Under the pieces are notes generated by a model, which saw nothing but the letters and a program-made list of their open reading frames with translations, was not told where the DNA came from and searched no databases. A stretch of 64,000 nt of DNA from Denticeps clupeoides (lineage: Eukaryota > Chordata > Actinopteri > Clupeiformes > Denticipitidae), in assembly GCF_900700375.1 (NCBI RefSeq), contig NC_041711.1:18717279-18781278 (forward strand), read 5' to 3'. A program made the translations under genes and the position numbers. Below are positions 1 to 12,849 of this stretch, one piece after another (position 1 is the stretch's first letter; each line of letters begins with the position of its first letter).

Positions 1-58
1 AGTAAGCGGGACCTGGGTCTTCTGGTTCATAGGCGAGTGTTTTACCCACTACCATTAC
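1..58 (-). mobile_element. SINE family B fragment (tRNA-derived)
   Basis: The reverse complement matches the head of a SINE found five more times in the window (961, 31401, 34280, 39420 and 48074), including the segment reading GAACCAGAAGACCC next to the Pol III B-box region. It is cut by the window edge, so its true length is unknown. Confidence 0.8.
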
Positions 59-179
59 AGATTTCTTAAGGAGTGGTGAAGGCTAGAACTTCTGGTAATA
101 AGTCGTCCAGAAATGTTTAAAAAATCTCTAACGCAACGCATTTCTAAATTATTGGCTACATTTCCAGCCACTAGAGAAA

Positions 180-700
180 AAAAAATCCGCACGGTATTGT
201 GGGTAGCGCCTCCATGAGCGTCTGGCCCGCCTGCGCCACCTCGGCCTGTCCGGCAGGGGGCGCTCCCGCGCAGCGCGCAGGTCACGTCGCCACATAAATG
301 ACGTACCCGGCAAAAAGCGCGTGGGTTTGTGGGAGAACTCGAGGAAGGGACGCACGGGCTTCGATTCGTCCAAGTTCGCCTCAGTGTGGAAGTAAGTGCG
401 GAGGCCCGGCGAGTTTTCAACGCTCTGGCGTGGCGGACGTTCCCCGACGTGGCGTGGCTCGCTTAAACTCATTTTCTCCACACGAACCACGCTAGTGGCG
501 CGTTTTGTTAGCTAGCGAGCGTCTGGTGGAGGTACGCAGGTAGCGGGAGCGAACCCGACCAACGCGGGAGTTACTTCCGTCCAGGAAGGAACTCCTGGGG
601 AGCATGATGCGTACCCAGCCTGAACTTGCTCGGTCGCAGGTTTACACGCTGCATTCGATCCACGCAGAATGGCCGAGCAAGTCAGTGGAGCGGAGGGGTG
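180..700 (+). promoter_or_regulatory. ssb: CpG-rich promoter region and 5' leader of ssb
   Basis: This stretch is clearly richer in CpG than the flanks and ends about 110 bases before the ssb start codon. It holds a CTCF-like motif at 250-262 and a possible leader-exon donor near 530 (GAG then GTACGC). An acceptor CAG at 793-795 would join such a leader to the first coding exon. In mammals SSB shares a two-way promoter with METTL5, but no METTL5-like coding sequence is visible on the minus strand here. Transcription start sites cannot be placed from sequence alone. Confidence 0.5.
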
Positions 701-811
701 GGGGAGGGCAACACGTGGGTCGCAGTGTGGTTCACTAAAACGTGGTAACCCCGTCTCTTTCGACCCCTCTCTCTCTATGTCTTTAAATTCCACAGCCACA
801 GTGCAGCTGAA

Positions 812-3506
812 ATGGCTGGGAATCAAAAAATGTCTCCCCTCGAGAAGAAGATTGCTGATCAGATTGAGGTAATGAATAGTGCGTTGATGTATGTGGCGAT
901 GACGTCACCGTGGCGTCTTCTGTTCAGTAGGTGACAGGGACACACACCCTGGTGACACACAGTGTTAAGTGTCTTGCTCAGGGACACAATGGTAGTAAAT
1001 GGGATTTGAACTGTTGCTGAGGAAACGTAGTGATTACTGTGATGACTGTTTTGTTTTATGTTTAAAAACATAAGTGTAATATTTGGTTATGTTTGCAATA
1101 TTTGCTTATTGGTTCATTGTATACTTGAATTTTTGCAATCTAGCAGTCACTAAAGCATTTCACTTCATATCATACCGTGTATGACTGTGCATGTAACAAA
1201 TAAAATTTGAATTTGATTAATGTGAGGAGCCTGTTGGTTGGTAAAGAGTATTAAACGGCAGTGTGCCGTACTGCTGTTGTCTGTCTGCAGTACTATTTTG
1301 GCGACCACAACCTTCCTCGGGACAGGTTTTTGAAGGAACAACTGCAGGTGGATGATGGCTGGGTTGCGCTTGAGACCATGCTGAAGTTCAACAGGTAAAC
1401 GTCTTAAATAAATAACCTGACTGCTAGTTAGCTGCAAGCTTACCATAACACTTGAGACTGATAGGTCAAGGTGTGCTTTAAACGTGGTCTGTGTGTTAGG
1501 TTGAAGACTTTAACTTCAGATCAGGCAGTTATTGTGGACTCCCTGAAGAAATCCCAAACTGGTCTTATCGAAATCAGTGAGGATTCTACTAAAATCCGGC
1601 GTTCCCTCGACAAGCCGCTTCCAGAACTGAACGATGAATACAACACTGCAGTTAAGCACAAGTCTGTCTACATTGTGAGTACAGTAAACCTTCATAAGTA
1701 GACACTGGGTTTCTTTTAGTACTGTGGAATTATTCATTTCTTTTTCTTTTTTTCTCCTCTTTTCAGAAAGGTTTTCCTCTAGAAACAACCCTGGATGAAA
1801 TTAAGGACTGGCTCAGTGATAAAGGCACAGTTGAAAACATCCACATGAGGAAAGGTCCACAGAAGACCTTCAAAGTAAAAATTTTAAGCCTTGCATTGAC
1901 CAATTCAAATCATTAGCCAGTGTAGCCTCTATGGTAATAATGATCAGAATTTTTTTTTTTTTTTTTCAGGGATCAATATTTATGGTCATGAACTCTGAGG
2001 AAACAGCCAAGGAGTTTGTTGAGTGTTCAGATGCTAAGAAGTTCAAAGAGCATGACCTGATTGTACTGATGAGGTATGTTGTTCATTGTGTGTTGTGTTA
2101 TGTGAACAAAACAATAATGGCATAAACCACTTGAGTTATTTGGAAGGATCATATGCACAATGATCCATTTTTTCATGTTTCCTCAGTTGGGTTTATTTCA
2201 GTGTATGCTCATTTTTTTATAAAAAAAAAAAAGTTTATGCATAGTTCCGTGTTTTAATGTATTTTTTTGCAGAGACGACTACCACACCAAGAAAACTGAG
2301 GAAAGGAAAAGTTCTCGTGCTGAGGCCAAGGCTAAAGCAAAGAGGTAAGTCGTGTAGAGCTGTTCTGACAACGCAGTTCAAAATCAGTTTGTTCAGAATG
2401 GCACTTAACAAAAATTCACCATCTGCATTTCACAATTCCACAACTCCCCGTCCTCCCCAGTGAAAAAGAAGAAAACCAGAAACAGGCAGAACAACAGGAG
2501 ATGGTACGTTCTGGTTTGTTTGTTTGTTTGTTTTTAATAACCCCTCTGTTAAGTTCTCTTTGTGTGTGTTTGTTGAGTAGAAATCATTGGATGAGCATAA
2601 GGGCTGCCTGCTGCGCTTCTCTGGAGATTTGGGCCAGATCTCTAGGGAAGACTTTCATGAGGTGTTTGCTGGCCACGCTGACATCAAATGGATTGACTTC
2701 ACCAGGGGGGCGAAGGAGGTGAGGTCCATGGTGTCTAGTCATCGGTCGTATGTGCTTTGTTCACCTAGGTTTGGGCCATCAAATCGCTCTCCTGTCCTGC
2801 TGTTGCCCTTGTCTGCCATGATGCAATGTGACTGAGATGGATCATTTGGATGAATATGATTTTAATCAATCTTCAGTGAATGGCTTGCTTGGTTTAGTAA
2901 AAATGAAATGTTCTTTCCATGATTGCTGATTTCTCTGCTCCAGGGAACGATTCTCTTCAGGTCCAACGCAAAAGAAGCTCTTGATAAAGCGAAACAGGCA
3001 AATGGTGGCAAGCTACAGGTGAAAGAGAAGGATGTTGAGTGGGAGGTGCTGGAGGGCGACGTGGAGATGGAGACTCTGAAGAAAATCATCGAGAGCCAAC
3101 AGGAGTCACTCAACAAACGCAAGGGCAAAGGTAGGAACGTTCTGCTGCAGATGTCTCATACGTCACTTCAGGTGGTTAAATGGCTTCTGGTGTTTTACCT
3201 TGTTCGTGCAGGGGGTCAGAGGGGAGGACGAGGAAGAGGGCGGGGTGGGCGTAAAGATAGAGGAGGACGAGATCATCCACAGTACCAGGGCAAGAAGACC
3301 AAGTTTGATAGTGACGGTGAAGGTGAGTTGCCTGACACAAACATGTTCTTCCCACAGGTTATATTGCTAAAATGTTTATTTTGTGTTCCATTTTTTTTTT
3401 TTTTTTTGCAGAAGACCCTAGCCCAAAAAAGAGGCCCCTGGAGGAAAATGGGAAATGTTCAGAAGAGCCGGCGGCCAAGCAGGCCAAGAGTGAAAACGGC
3501 TCTTAA
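812..3506 (+). CDS. ssb: La ribonucleoprotein (Sjogren syndrome antigen B), 11 coding exons
   Basis: La binds the UUU-3'OH end of new RNA polymerase III transcripts in the nucleus, protects them and helps them fold. Coding exons, all with GT-AG borders and agreeing phases: 812-868, 1291-1394, 1500-1674, 1767-1874, 1970-2073, 2273-2344, 2461-2503, 2581-2718, 2944-3130, 3212-3322, 3412-3506. They give 397 aa (human La has 408). Domains: La motif at about residues 8-95 with the UUU-pocket residues Q17, Y20, Y21, D30 and F32 kept (from [14 protein letters not shown]); RRM1 at about 108-185 (KSVYIKGFPLET); a charged linker; the C-terminal xRRM at about 227-325 ([22 protein letters not shown]); then a Gly/Arg-rich stretch and a basic tail with KKRP and QAKSENGS. 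The start matches the family N-terminus. Intron 1 holds a SINE fragment. The Gly/Arg stretch is more RGG-like than in human La. Confidence 0.97.
961..1014 (-). mobile_element. SINE family B fragment in ssb intron 1
   Basis: The segment TTAAGTGTCTTGCTCAGGGA and the bases after it match the reverse complement of the SINE B copies at 34280-34466 and 39420-39611. Only the middle of the element remains. Confidence 0.75.
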
Positions 3507-4700
3507 GGTGGCCTGTGGTGTGCATCACTTTTTACTGTATAGTAGACATTTAGCAAAACACAAAGCAAGTCCCTTTGCTGCAGAGGTAGTCATTTCCCAC
3601 CACACTGTGTTTAATTCATAAGTGAACATTTCAGCCTTCTAGTGAAGGAAGGAATTCTAGGACCAGCTGAATGCAGCCATTTGGAGATCAAATATGCTAA
3701 GTACCTTTTCTTTAGTAAATAAATTCATGAATCAGTTTCATAAACCACACGTTTTCAGTGAGATTGTTGTAATCCACAGTTGGTAGGAAATATTCCCAGC
3801 TTCTCATTGTTCTGACCTTTTTACATTGTACTTCTCAGTTTCCTAATTGCATGTTGTTTTGGAATACTGTTTAACACAGAAATGCCATCTCATTATTAAA
3901 CTGCACTTAAATGCAGCTGTTTCAGCCAGTGAAGGGGGGGGGGTGTCTACATTGGCCCTGAAAGGTTGTGGCATCTGAAGATACCGGTCACGTACACCAT
4001 GACTGCAATATTGGTTTCTAGGGCTTCTGACTAGTCCACATGTAATGATGTCCCTGCTCCAGGAGCTATCAGCTGAAGCAGCAACCATGCTTTTGGGAAG
4101 CGTGCCCCACTTTGTGTTCTAAATCTTTGCATAGGAGACTGCAAGAATAATCTCACACATAAACTTTTAAATGTTTTTTCACATTTCTCATTTTCTTATT
4201 TTGAGCCTTGTGGCCTGTGAGGAGCATCTGTTGGTCAAGTTAAGTGCCATTTTTATTTTAATTTTTAAAAAATCTTTTTCTTTTTTTTCCCCCCCTGAGT
4301 AATCAGTGTGGTAGGCACTTGTTTTCTTTTTTTTTTTTTTTTTTTAGTTGATATGTGTGACGTGTATCTGGCAATATATTGTACTTTGAATTAAAATAAA
4401 CTTAAACATGCTTTAATGTGGTTATTTTGCACTTTTTTTTTTTTTTTTTTTTTCTTTTAAATTCACAGTTCAACTGGCCAAAGCTGTGCTGCTATTATAA
4501 GATGGAATTATGTTGAGGGTTTAAGAAGACAATGCTTTTGAAATATATTGTATTATTCTGCACATGAAGTATATTATTTTCAAAAATTTTTTACTAAAAT
4601 GATGTAAGATTGCAACCAGGGATGGTGTATGGGGAATATGTGTACATGTGCTGAGCAGAAATAAAGTGCCATCCACAGGGAATACAAAAATATTAAGCTG
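3507..4700 (+). promoter_or_regulatory. ssb: ssb 3' untranslated region with several poly(A) signals
   Basis: The TAA stop is at 3504-3506. AATAAA hexamers lie at 3718-3723, 4395-4400 and 4660-4665. Long T tracts sit near 4323-4345 and 4432-4453. Which signal is used cannot be decided from sequence, and alternative 3' ends are possible. Confidence 0.5.
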
Positions 4701-7700
4701 ATGCTGGAGTATTGTTCCCAATCTTTGGTTTACCATCCTGTTTCTCCATGTTCGGACTCATTGGATTGGGTTTTGGGCGGCATTGCTTTTTGCTGTCAGA
4801 GAGGTAATTGTGACCCCTAGAGCTCAGTCTGGTTTAACTTGTGTGCTAAACGGAGAAGTAGGCCAGTAGAACCAGAGAATCTATTTGTAGAACGTACCCT
4901 TCGGTAACGACATAATGACGGTCCGGTTATTTTGCCCCCCCCCTCCCCTTCCCTGTTCCTTTCATCCCTCTAATGGCTCGTGACTCCCGCTGACCTGCAG
5001 TACCCCGGCAGAGACGATAGGTGTGGCTGTAGTCCCGTGAATGCGGGATCTTTTTAACATGCAGACAGTGTATCTGAATGGCTTCACCTCATAATTGGTA
5101 GGCATTTCTCAGAGGACATTAGCTTCTCTCTCTCGCTCCCTCGCTCTGGCTGTTTGACTATATAATTGACTCTCAAAAAAATTACATAAACCCACTGCTG
5201 CCGGCTGTCACTCGTCTCCTTTGTTTCCGTGTCTGGCTGATTGTTTTCCACCGGTACAGTATTTTTTCGGCCTGCTGGACTCGTGCACAATGATGTCGTA
5301 CGCTGGGATGAGTTTGTTTCGCTGAGCTGTTTGTTCATGTCTGTTTTGATCTATTTGATGCTTTATTTGAAGGACAGCGTTTGTTAAATGCTTGCCATTC
5401 CAGATGAAGGTCAGTTTTCAGTGGGGAAATCGAGAATTACGGCATTTGCCGTGTATTAGCGTCTATTATTACTGTTATAATCACCACCTGCAGTTGTAAT
5501 AATAATTTGTGTGTATTTGTACATTTTTTTCTTTTTTGACAGGTACCACACAGAGGCAGGATTTCACTACTTTTCCCGTGATAAGAATAAAATCCTCACT
5601 CCCCCTCCACCTCCTCCTCACGTCTATCATTTGCATTTTCGTCAGTATTTTTCCATCTCTCACGTCACGTTGTGGCTCTAAAAACAATTGCTCTCCAGAG
5701 GCACGTGCTCAGCCACAATGGCTGTTCTAAAACTGTTGATGTTCCCAGATACGCACCACACACACACACGGATCGCTACACTGTGCATAACAATAGATGT
5801 CCTTTTGCCTCTGAAAGTCAGGCGTGTCCTCTGCGGCTCCACCAAATGTTACGCATTCGGTGAAGTGTAGTCAGATGGGACATTTTAAATGACCTGGCAG
5901 GTTATAACTGTTTCAAGACCCTTAAGAACCTAAATCCAGCCCAGCATGCAGAGGAATATTTTTCTTTTGGAGGTCCCTCCATCCAAACATTTAAGATGCT
6001 TTTTTCTTTTGTCTCTAATTAACCTGTGTTACTTCCATTCACTAATTTAGGGTTGCGTGAATTGCTCAGAGTACAGTGGGAGTAGTAGGATTAGTAAGAA
6101 AGTATTATTACTTGGCTACTAGAGAAGCCAAGGCCATAATAAGAATCCATTTCATAAGCAGGTTATGAATAATGCTCAGATCAGCACCACCACTCATCCT
6201 AACATGGCATGTTGTCCTCGAAGCCCAAATCTTCAGGGAGAAGGTTGGATAAGCTGCAATAGGAGCACGAATGATAGCGACATGATGGCTTCCAATTAGG
6301 ACTCTGTCAGGGATGATCAATATTTCCCACAGTCCACTAATAGGCTGTGGGCACAGTTTCCGCTCTCCAGCAGCATCTTCCGGGCCGTCTGAAGACAAAT
6401 GTGGATGGTAGGTGAGGAAGATAAGGGACGGGATGATTGGAAACAGCACTTCTACAGGGAATGGTTTTACCTGATGAAGTGTTGGTGAGGGGAAAATGTT
6501 CGGTCGTTGGGTTCATGTTGCTAAGTAATGAGATAGTTGGTGTTTTGTTTTGCTTGGTGGTTGAATAGTATTTATTTGATTGTAGGAATTATCTCAGCTG
6601 AATAAGAATAGGTTGTTTTATGGCTAGCTGAGCTGTGGAACTCTAACCTACACAAAAGCACTTAACTTTTAAGGCCTTGTTGAGCATAAGTTTGTTGAGC
6701 ATAAGTTTTTTCACTCCAATTTGTTGGCCAGCAGTTAACTGAGAAAGCACGTAAAACCTAATCATTAATGCAGGACAACCGGTGTGTCCTGCTTGTGTAT
6801 AATTCAGGGGTCCTGATCCCCCGAGCGAGTTGCACCTTTGTGTGTTCAGGACCAAACACTCGTGTGAATAGGTGCCAGCTGGGGGAACATCGCGTAAAGG
6901 TTCTGCGTATCACAGTAAACCCCATAAATGAAAATAGCCTTGACGCTCGATTTCAAATGTTACTATGTCGGTGTGTCTTATTTAATTAATTAAATGTATT
7001 TATTTATTCATTATTCAGAATAATATGCTGACTCTATGATTTGATATCGTTGACAGAGATGTACATATGCTGATGTCAGCTATAAAAATGCAATGATCTT
7101 CAGGTGTGGAGGGAGCTGTCTAATGTAATGAATTCATGTCAATATTTAATAGCAAACATCAATGACCTTGCAGAGATCTGTGAACACGCCTCTACTTTCT
7201 TCTGCTTTTTTGTTCAGCATGTTAATCGTGTCCTATGTATAGGTGAAGAAAGTGTGTGTGTATGTGTGTGTTTGTGTATTGAGCTGCTGTGAGTGTCATT
7301 GACTGCCATCTGTAGATGGGTAATTACTTGTTTGTCCCCTCCGTGTGTCACCGCTGATTAATGAAGTGGTTTATATCATGGCTTTATGTAAACATTATTT
7401 ACCCACATGTCATATGTGATGGATAGATTGATGGATGTATTTTAAAATGATTTAAGTGACCCAGATGGCAGCCAGCCCCTGCCCATGCTAATTCATCCAG
7501 ATAGGATCATGTTTTCTTGGTCTGTGTGATGCGGTCAGTAACTTCAGTCGTTGTGTCTGTAGGTGCAACTTAGGTGTTTAAGGAGTTTATCTGCCACCCC
7601 TTTCTATTATGACACCAACCTCGCAGGGGAACCTATTGTTTTTGGTTCAAAGAGGAAAGAGTGATCTGTGACCCGGGTTTTCCTGGCAGATTTCTGCTGG

Positions 7701-8160
7701 CCTGGTCATCTTGGACGTACGTATTCATGGTGTCTTTTTGATTAGTGACTGTTTGATTTGAGAAATGAGCAGGATCTGACATGACTCATATCTCTTAAGC
7801 CCCCCATGACAATATTAATAGCCTTGTGGAGATATGGCCAATGAGGATTTGACAGAATAAAAGATGCCTTTATAACGAGTATTGCAATAATCGGAAATGA
7901 GATGTAATAAACACGGGCCAATTTTTCATAAGAATGCCTGTGTGTCATTCTTTCTCTTTAATTCCTACTCTTCTTTCTTTCTGGGTTTTCTCTGTTTGTT
8001 GGTGTCCTTCATAGGTTAAATTCCACCCTTACCCCTCAATCTCTTCTCTCTCACACAGCTTTGGTGATGCAGAACAGGTAGAACAGACCAGGATCACCTG
8101 ACCCACATTTTCGGTTGGTCAGCTTGACCAGTAGACAGAGACAAAGGTACTCTACACGAC
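4700..8160. other. gene-free interval after ssb
   Basis: No exon with convincing borders or family resemblance was found on either strand. The block at about 7790-7945 is low in simple repeats and carries AT-rich homeobox-like cores (ATTA, TAAT), so it could be a conserved non-coding element. That is a guess without an alignment. Confidence 0.4.

Positions 8161-8163
<3 letters not shown>

Positions 8164-8197
<34 letters not shown>
8164..8197. repeat. (CA)n microsatellite
   Basis: Uninterrupted CA dinucleotides, about 17 units. Confidence 0.95.
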
Positions 8198-8199
<2 letters not shown>

Positions 8200-10444
8200 C
8201 ATGTCAACTCGGCCCTCCGACATTCTGTTTCCACGGCAACCCTCTCCCGCTCGGAGGGGGTGGGGGCCGACGGGGTGCTGCCTCAGAGGCTGTCAGCCAG
8301 GATTAGAGCGCGTGGAGATCCTGTCAGAGTGTGTTTCTGCCTCATCATTAGAGCTATTTACTGACACCTCCGCTCCCATCACAGAGGCAGAGACAGAGGG
8401 GGAGAGAGAGAGGGGAGTGGCAGAAAAAGAGAGAAACAATTTGTCCTCTGCTCACAAGGTCGTTTGTTTCCGGGCGGCACCCTTAGCTGGGTCATCCGAA
8501 ACTACGTCTGTGACTAAAGTAGAAAGATCATTTCCGATGAATCACCACTGAACACCTCTGCCATACCATTCACTTCTCAGTCAGCGTGGTGTATTCATAA
8601 AAGTCACTTTACTGAGAACCAGGACCTGAGGAATGGGTGAGGGAAACTGAGAAGGTGCCAGAGACATTGTTTTTTTTGTCCCTAAACAGTTCCGTTCTCC
8701 CAGAAGAATGTGGTTGCCATGGAGATTAATGTGTGGGTTTCTCGTCAGAGGCTGAAGGGCGATGTGTAACTTGCTGCAGTGCCTTCACTGTCAAGGGTTT
8801 ATGTGAGTCAGAAGACATAGAGCTACACAAAAATGACCACGATCTGTCTTCAAGCACCCAGAAATACTCAGTTCCCTGCTGATACACACTGTAAATGTGA
8901 CTTGACTTGATGATTAGACTTGTAGCAGATATAGAATTTCAATAGTGCATTTTTGTTGTGATGATTGTGGGAATGTGCGTGGTTTTGTTAGGCTGCAGCT
9001 GATTGACTCATTTAATCTGAAAAATAGCTTCAGATAGCTGTGGGTTTCTGCCTACTGGGTGCAGAATATGTATCAAGTGGGGTGTTGTGGTGGTAAATGT
9101 GCTTTTCAGTGGTTTAATGGTCCACAGATACCTTTTAACAAAACACTGGAGGTGCATGCAGCGCTCTAACCTTTAAAAAATGGAGTGGCATTGGAGAAGA
9201 GTACTGTGTGAATGATGCTGACTTGGGAAAATGCTTGACCCAACACACTCTCAGTTACATAACCACACACAAACACACACACATCTGACCGTGGGCAGCA
9301 GTCCTTGACAGTGGGTAGGTGGTTGTTCTGTTCTGGCCTCTTCTCACTCTGAGACTATCGTGGTCCTGAGGGGCTCCACCCTCACAGGTCCAGGGCAAGC
9401 CAGATCACGCAGCTAATCATGGGGTGGTCTCCCAGGACCATCCGGACACAGCATCGTTAGAGAATGACTAATGTGCTCTGTGACAAGGAAAGTGGGTGCT
9501 AAAAAGGGGGGTGTAAATTCAGTCTAAAGAGAAGTGTAAACTGTTTAATTCTGTTGGGTAGAATTTTGTGTGTGTGTCTGTGTGTCTGTGTGTCTGTAAT
9601 GTCGGCAGTAATGCAGTTTTATGGTTGACTCCTTCTATACTATGTTTAATGTTCTTATAAAGTTGATCAATTTTTTTAAAAAAGCAAATTTCAGTGTAAC
9701 TAAGGTATGAAGTAATAATTTAAGAAATAGTTGATGTGTGTAATTATAAACTATTGACAATTCTGGGCACAAATTGTAGTAATAATCTGTTCATATTTGT
9801 TATATATGGTTAGTTTTGTTCTATAATGACAATAAATAGCTTGAGTTTGATGAAAGAGCACGTTTTTTTGCAGTTCCCCTACGTGAATGGGAAGTTGCTG
9901 AGATAATTAAGAGCTGAAAACGAGCACCTAGCGTTGTAATCCCCTGCTTCATGTTGTCGCTAAAAAGAATCTCTCATTAGGCCTGCAACACGCAAACACA
10001 AAAGACTAAAGAGCTCAGCGCTCCAGCCTCTGCACCTCAGAGATATCTGTCACCGGACCTTAAAACAAACATCAGTCTCATTCAAAAATGTGTGTGTGTG
10101 TGCATAGAGGGATTACATGTGTTCAAAACTGATGACTCTCCAAAATTATTCAGGACCCTGGAGTCATTCATGCTGGCTCTGACCACCGCCGAGTCACGAG
10201 CGCGGTGAAGTGGCAGGGCTCTGATTTGATTGGCTGTGAGAGGGCGGTGGCCTGTGCGCTTATCCGTTCAATGCCACATCTCAGAAATGACGCATCACGT
10301 TGACGCACAAGGAGCTCCGTCGTGACAATTAACCTGAAGAAAATGTCTGATCCTAGAACTGAACTGCACTGGAACATAATTTTCTTTCAATGAGCCAGAT
10401 TGAGCTGTTGTGAGATTTTCTTTTTAGCACAGAAACGAGTTCCA

Positions 10445-10448
<4 letters not shown>

Positions 10449-10479
<31 letters not shown>
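10449..10479. repeat. (CA)n microsatellite
   Basis: Near-perfect CA array. Confidence 0.95.
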
Positions 10480-10480
<1 letters not shown>

Positions 10481-11023
10481 GACATCCTGTCCTCTGTTTA
10501 CGGATTCCCAGATCCAGACAACAGTGGCAGAGGAAATTGTGTGTCTGTCACAGACAAATAGTGGCCGAGCTCTTCTGTGATGAAATAGATTCGTCTTCAG
10601 ATGTCTGGTGGCGATGTGGAAAGGACGTCTGAAGATATCGGCTTTATTTACCGTCACTTTAGATTTATTAGAGTGCTGGAATGTTTCTGGGTGTGTGTTT
10701 GGCTGCACGTGTGCAGTTGTGTGATATCTCATGCCGTTTTTTGACAGGTGAATGAATTTGTCAGCAGTTTCCTTCTAGAGATGTACAGCCAGAGTTTAGT
10801 GGAAGGTCCGACTCATTAATCACAGCCAGCTGAACATACATTTCTGTGCATTATGAATATATAAAAGTGGAATTTATGCATTGCTGGGAATGTAGTTCAT
10901 TCCAGTTAACGTGACCAGTTCCCTGTCCTCGGCGTGTTCAGAGGGTCTTTAATCGCCGGTTAGCTGTTGATTTAATTGGCTCATTCATCTCTGTTGTTTA
11001 TGCAGGACCCGTTCAGAGCAGTG

Positions 11024-11026
<3 letters not shown>

Positions 11027-11058
<32 letters not shown>
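11027..11058. repeat. (TG)n microsatellite
   Basis: Perfect TG array followed by a short imperfect tail. Confidence 0.95.
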
Positions 11059-11060
<2 letters not shown>

Positions 11061-11758
11061 TGTACACTCTGACATTGCACACTGACGTACGGTTTCCCTG
11101 CGCAGTCAATCACTGCATGTAAATCATATGTAAATACGCCATGAGAGGAAGTGGATGTAATTGGTTTGAATGCACCCCCCCCCCCACCATCCCTCATTAG
11201 CATACAGCTGTCACTCCTACGCACTTGCACCACACACAGAGAAGAGCAGATTCACCCAATCACAGACGAGCGTGCTGGCCCCGGTGACGCGTGTTAATTC
11301 CAGCTTATGACATCACAGAGTCCCCTTCCTGACTGTGAGGATTGTGGGTTGCATGCGTGTGACAAAATGAAGCACCCTTCATTTCACTTTGAGCTCACTT
11401 TCTTTCATTCGTTCCTTTTTTCTGCATGAATCATAGCCTTCTGTGTAGCGTTTGTCTTCTGTTTTATCGCCATACTTTTCTGGTGACACAGAGGGCCTTG
11501 TTGTATGTTGTGAGGTGATTCTGTTAACCAATAATAATAATAATAATAATTGAAAAACAGTTATATTACTATTTCAGATCACCAGTGTGTGTGTGTGTGA
11601 GAGAGAGAGCGAGTAAGAGAGAGTGAAAGTGACAGAAGGAGTTAGAGGGGCAGAAGCTTGATAAACTATTTCCAGTGTGACATAGGCGTCTGCACCTACA
11701 CGTTGTATATCGATTCAGCTTGTTCCTCTAAAGGTGCCTGGCAGCTCTGCCTTGAAAT

Positions 11759-11760
<2 letters not shown>

Positions 11761-11794
<34 letters not shown>
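11761..11794. repeat. (AC)n microsatellite
   Basis: Perfect AC array of 17 units. Confidence 0.95.
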
Positions 11795-11796
<2 letters not shown>

Positions 11797-12618
11797 GTGT
11801 TCACTACTTAAATACAGTCTGAAGAATTAGACTCTGCAACAGTAGCCTCACAAATGCTGATTTTAACATCCATCTATGTGTGTAAGTGTGTGTGTGCTGG
11901 TGTGTGTGTATGTTCCCTTTTTTGTGAATGGTTACAGAGACAATTTAGAACACCAGCCTCCCACCCTTTTCCGGCCCATTTGCACATCCATCCATCCCCA
12001 CCTCCACCCGTCTCCATTTGTCCAGACCTCAGGATGCTCTGTAGGGTGGTGTGCTGTGGCAGTGCAGGGCTTGAGGAGCTGCAGAGATTTCTGGGCCCCC
12101 ACAGCGCATGGTGTCTTATCAGCAGTGAGCAGATGGAGCTCTGTTCAGTTTATCGGAGGGAAATTGCTTTTCTCTTTCTTTCTCCTTCCTTCCCTCTCTC
12201 CTTTCCTGCTCTCTCACTCCTTTGCTCTCTCTGAGGAAGAGGGAGGGATAATCCCTTCTTCCCCTCCTTCGCTCAGCAGAATTAGTCTCCAACTTTGGGA
12301 TAAATGTCGACCCAATTTCAGCTTATTTTAGGACCGGCATGAAAAAAGATTGCGTAGTGGGTTGGGCACGAAAGCCTGTGTTTCAGCAGTTTTCAAAGGT
12401 TTTTTCCGCCATGAAAATTATCATGCTGTGTGAAGGGCTGTCTTTGTGTTGTGATGTGGAATCATTTTTCCAGCACGTTATTGGTTGACCCTGGTAATCA
12501 TATGGTAATTAGCCATAGCAAATCAGCTGAAGGCGAAATGAAAGATGGAGGGAGAGGGGGGATGAGATACAAATTCAATTTCAAACGGCTTTGCTGCATA
12601 AAATGATTTTCACTGGTT

Positions 12619-12621
<3 letters not shown>

Positions 12622-12668
<47 letters not shown>

Positions 12669-12732
12669 TGTGCGTGTCAGGATGCAGCATGTGCACTGAC
12701 TCACTGTCAGTGTGGCTTTACATTTACCCAGC

Positions 12733-12780
<48 letters not shown>
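12622..12780. repeat. two (TG)n microsatellites about 60 bp apart
   Basis: TG arrays at 12622-12676 and 12734-12780 flank a unique segment. Each has a TTTG interruption. They create spurious Cys-Val open frames. Confidence 0.95.
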
Positions 12781-12849
12781 GGACATGCTTAGAGCATTAA
12801 CAATGACTAATGGACCTGTCTGCAGTGTGTATTGGACTTTCACCTGAAA

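Larger units (their letters stand above)
8200..12620. other. gene-free, microsatellite-rich interval
   Basis: Holds (CA)n/(TG)n arrays at 10449-10479, 11027-11058 and 11761-11794, a C10 run near 11176, and short GA runs near 8400 and 11600. Open frames here are short or made of dinucleotide repeats. No gene is supported. Confidence 0.45.

Noticed and set aside
149-490. Minus-strand frame before ssb as a possible METTL5 first exon
   Set aside because: No METTL5 sequence motif. It looks like chance coding potential in a CpG-rich promoter.
900-907. Perfect CRE palindrome TGACGTCA in ssb intron 1
   Set aside because: A single 8-mer with no supporting context, not enough to call a regulatory site.
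12591-12847. Cys-Val-rich open frames
   Set aside because: They are translations of (TG)n arrays. The same holds near 17773, 24870 and 54633.
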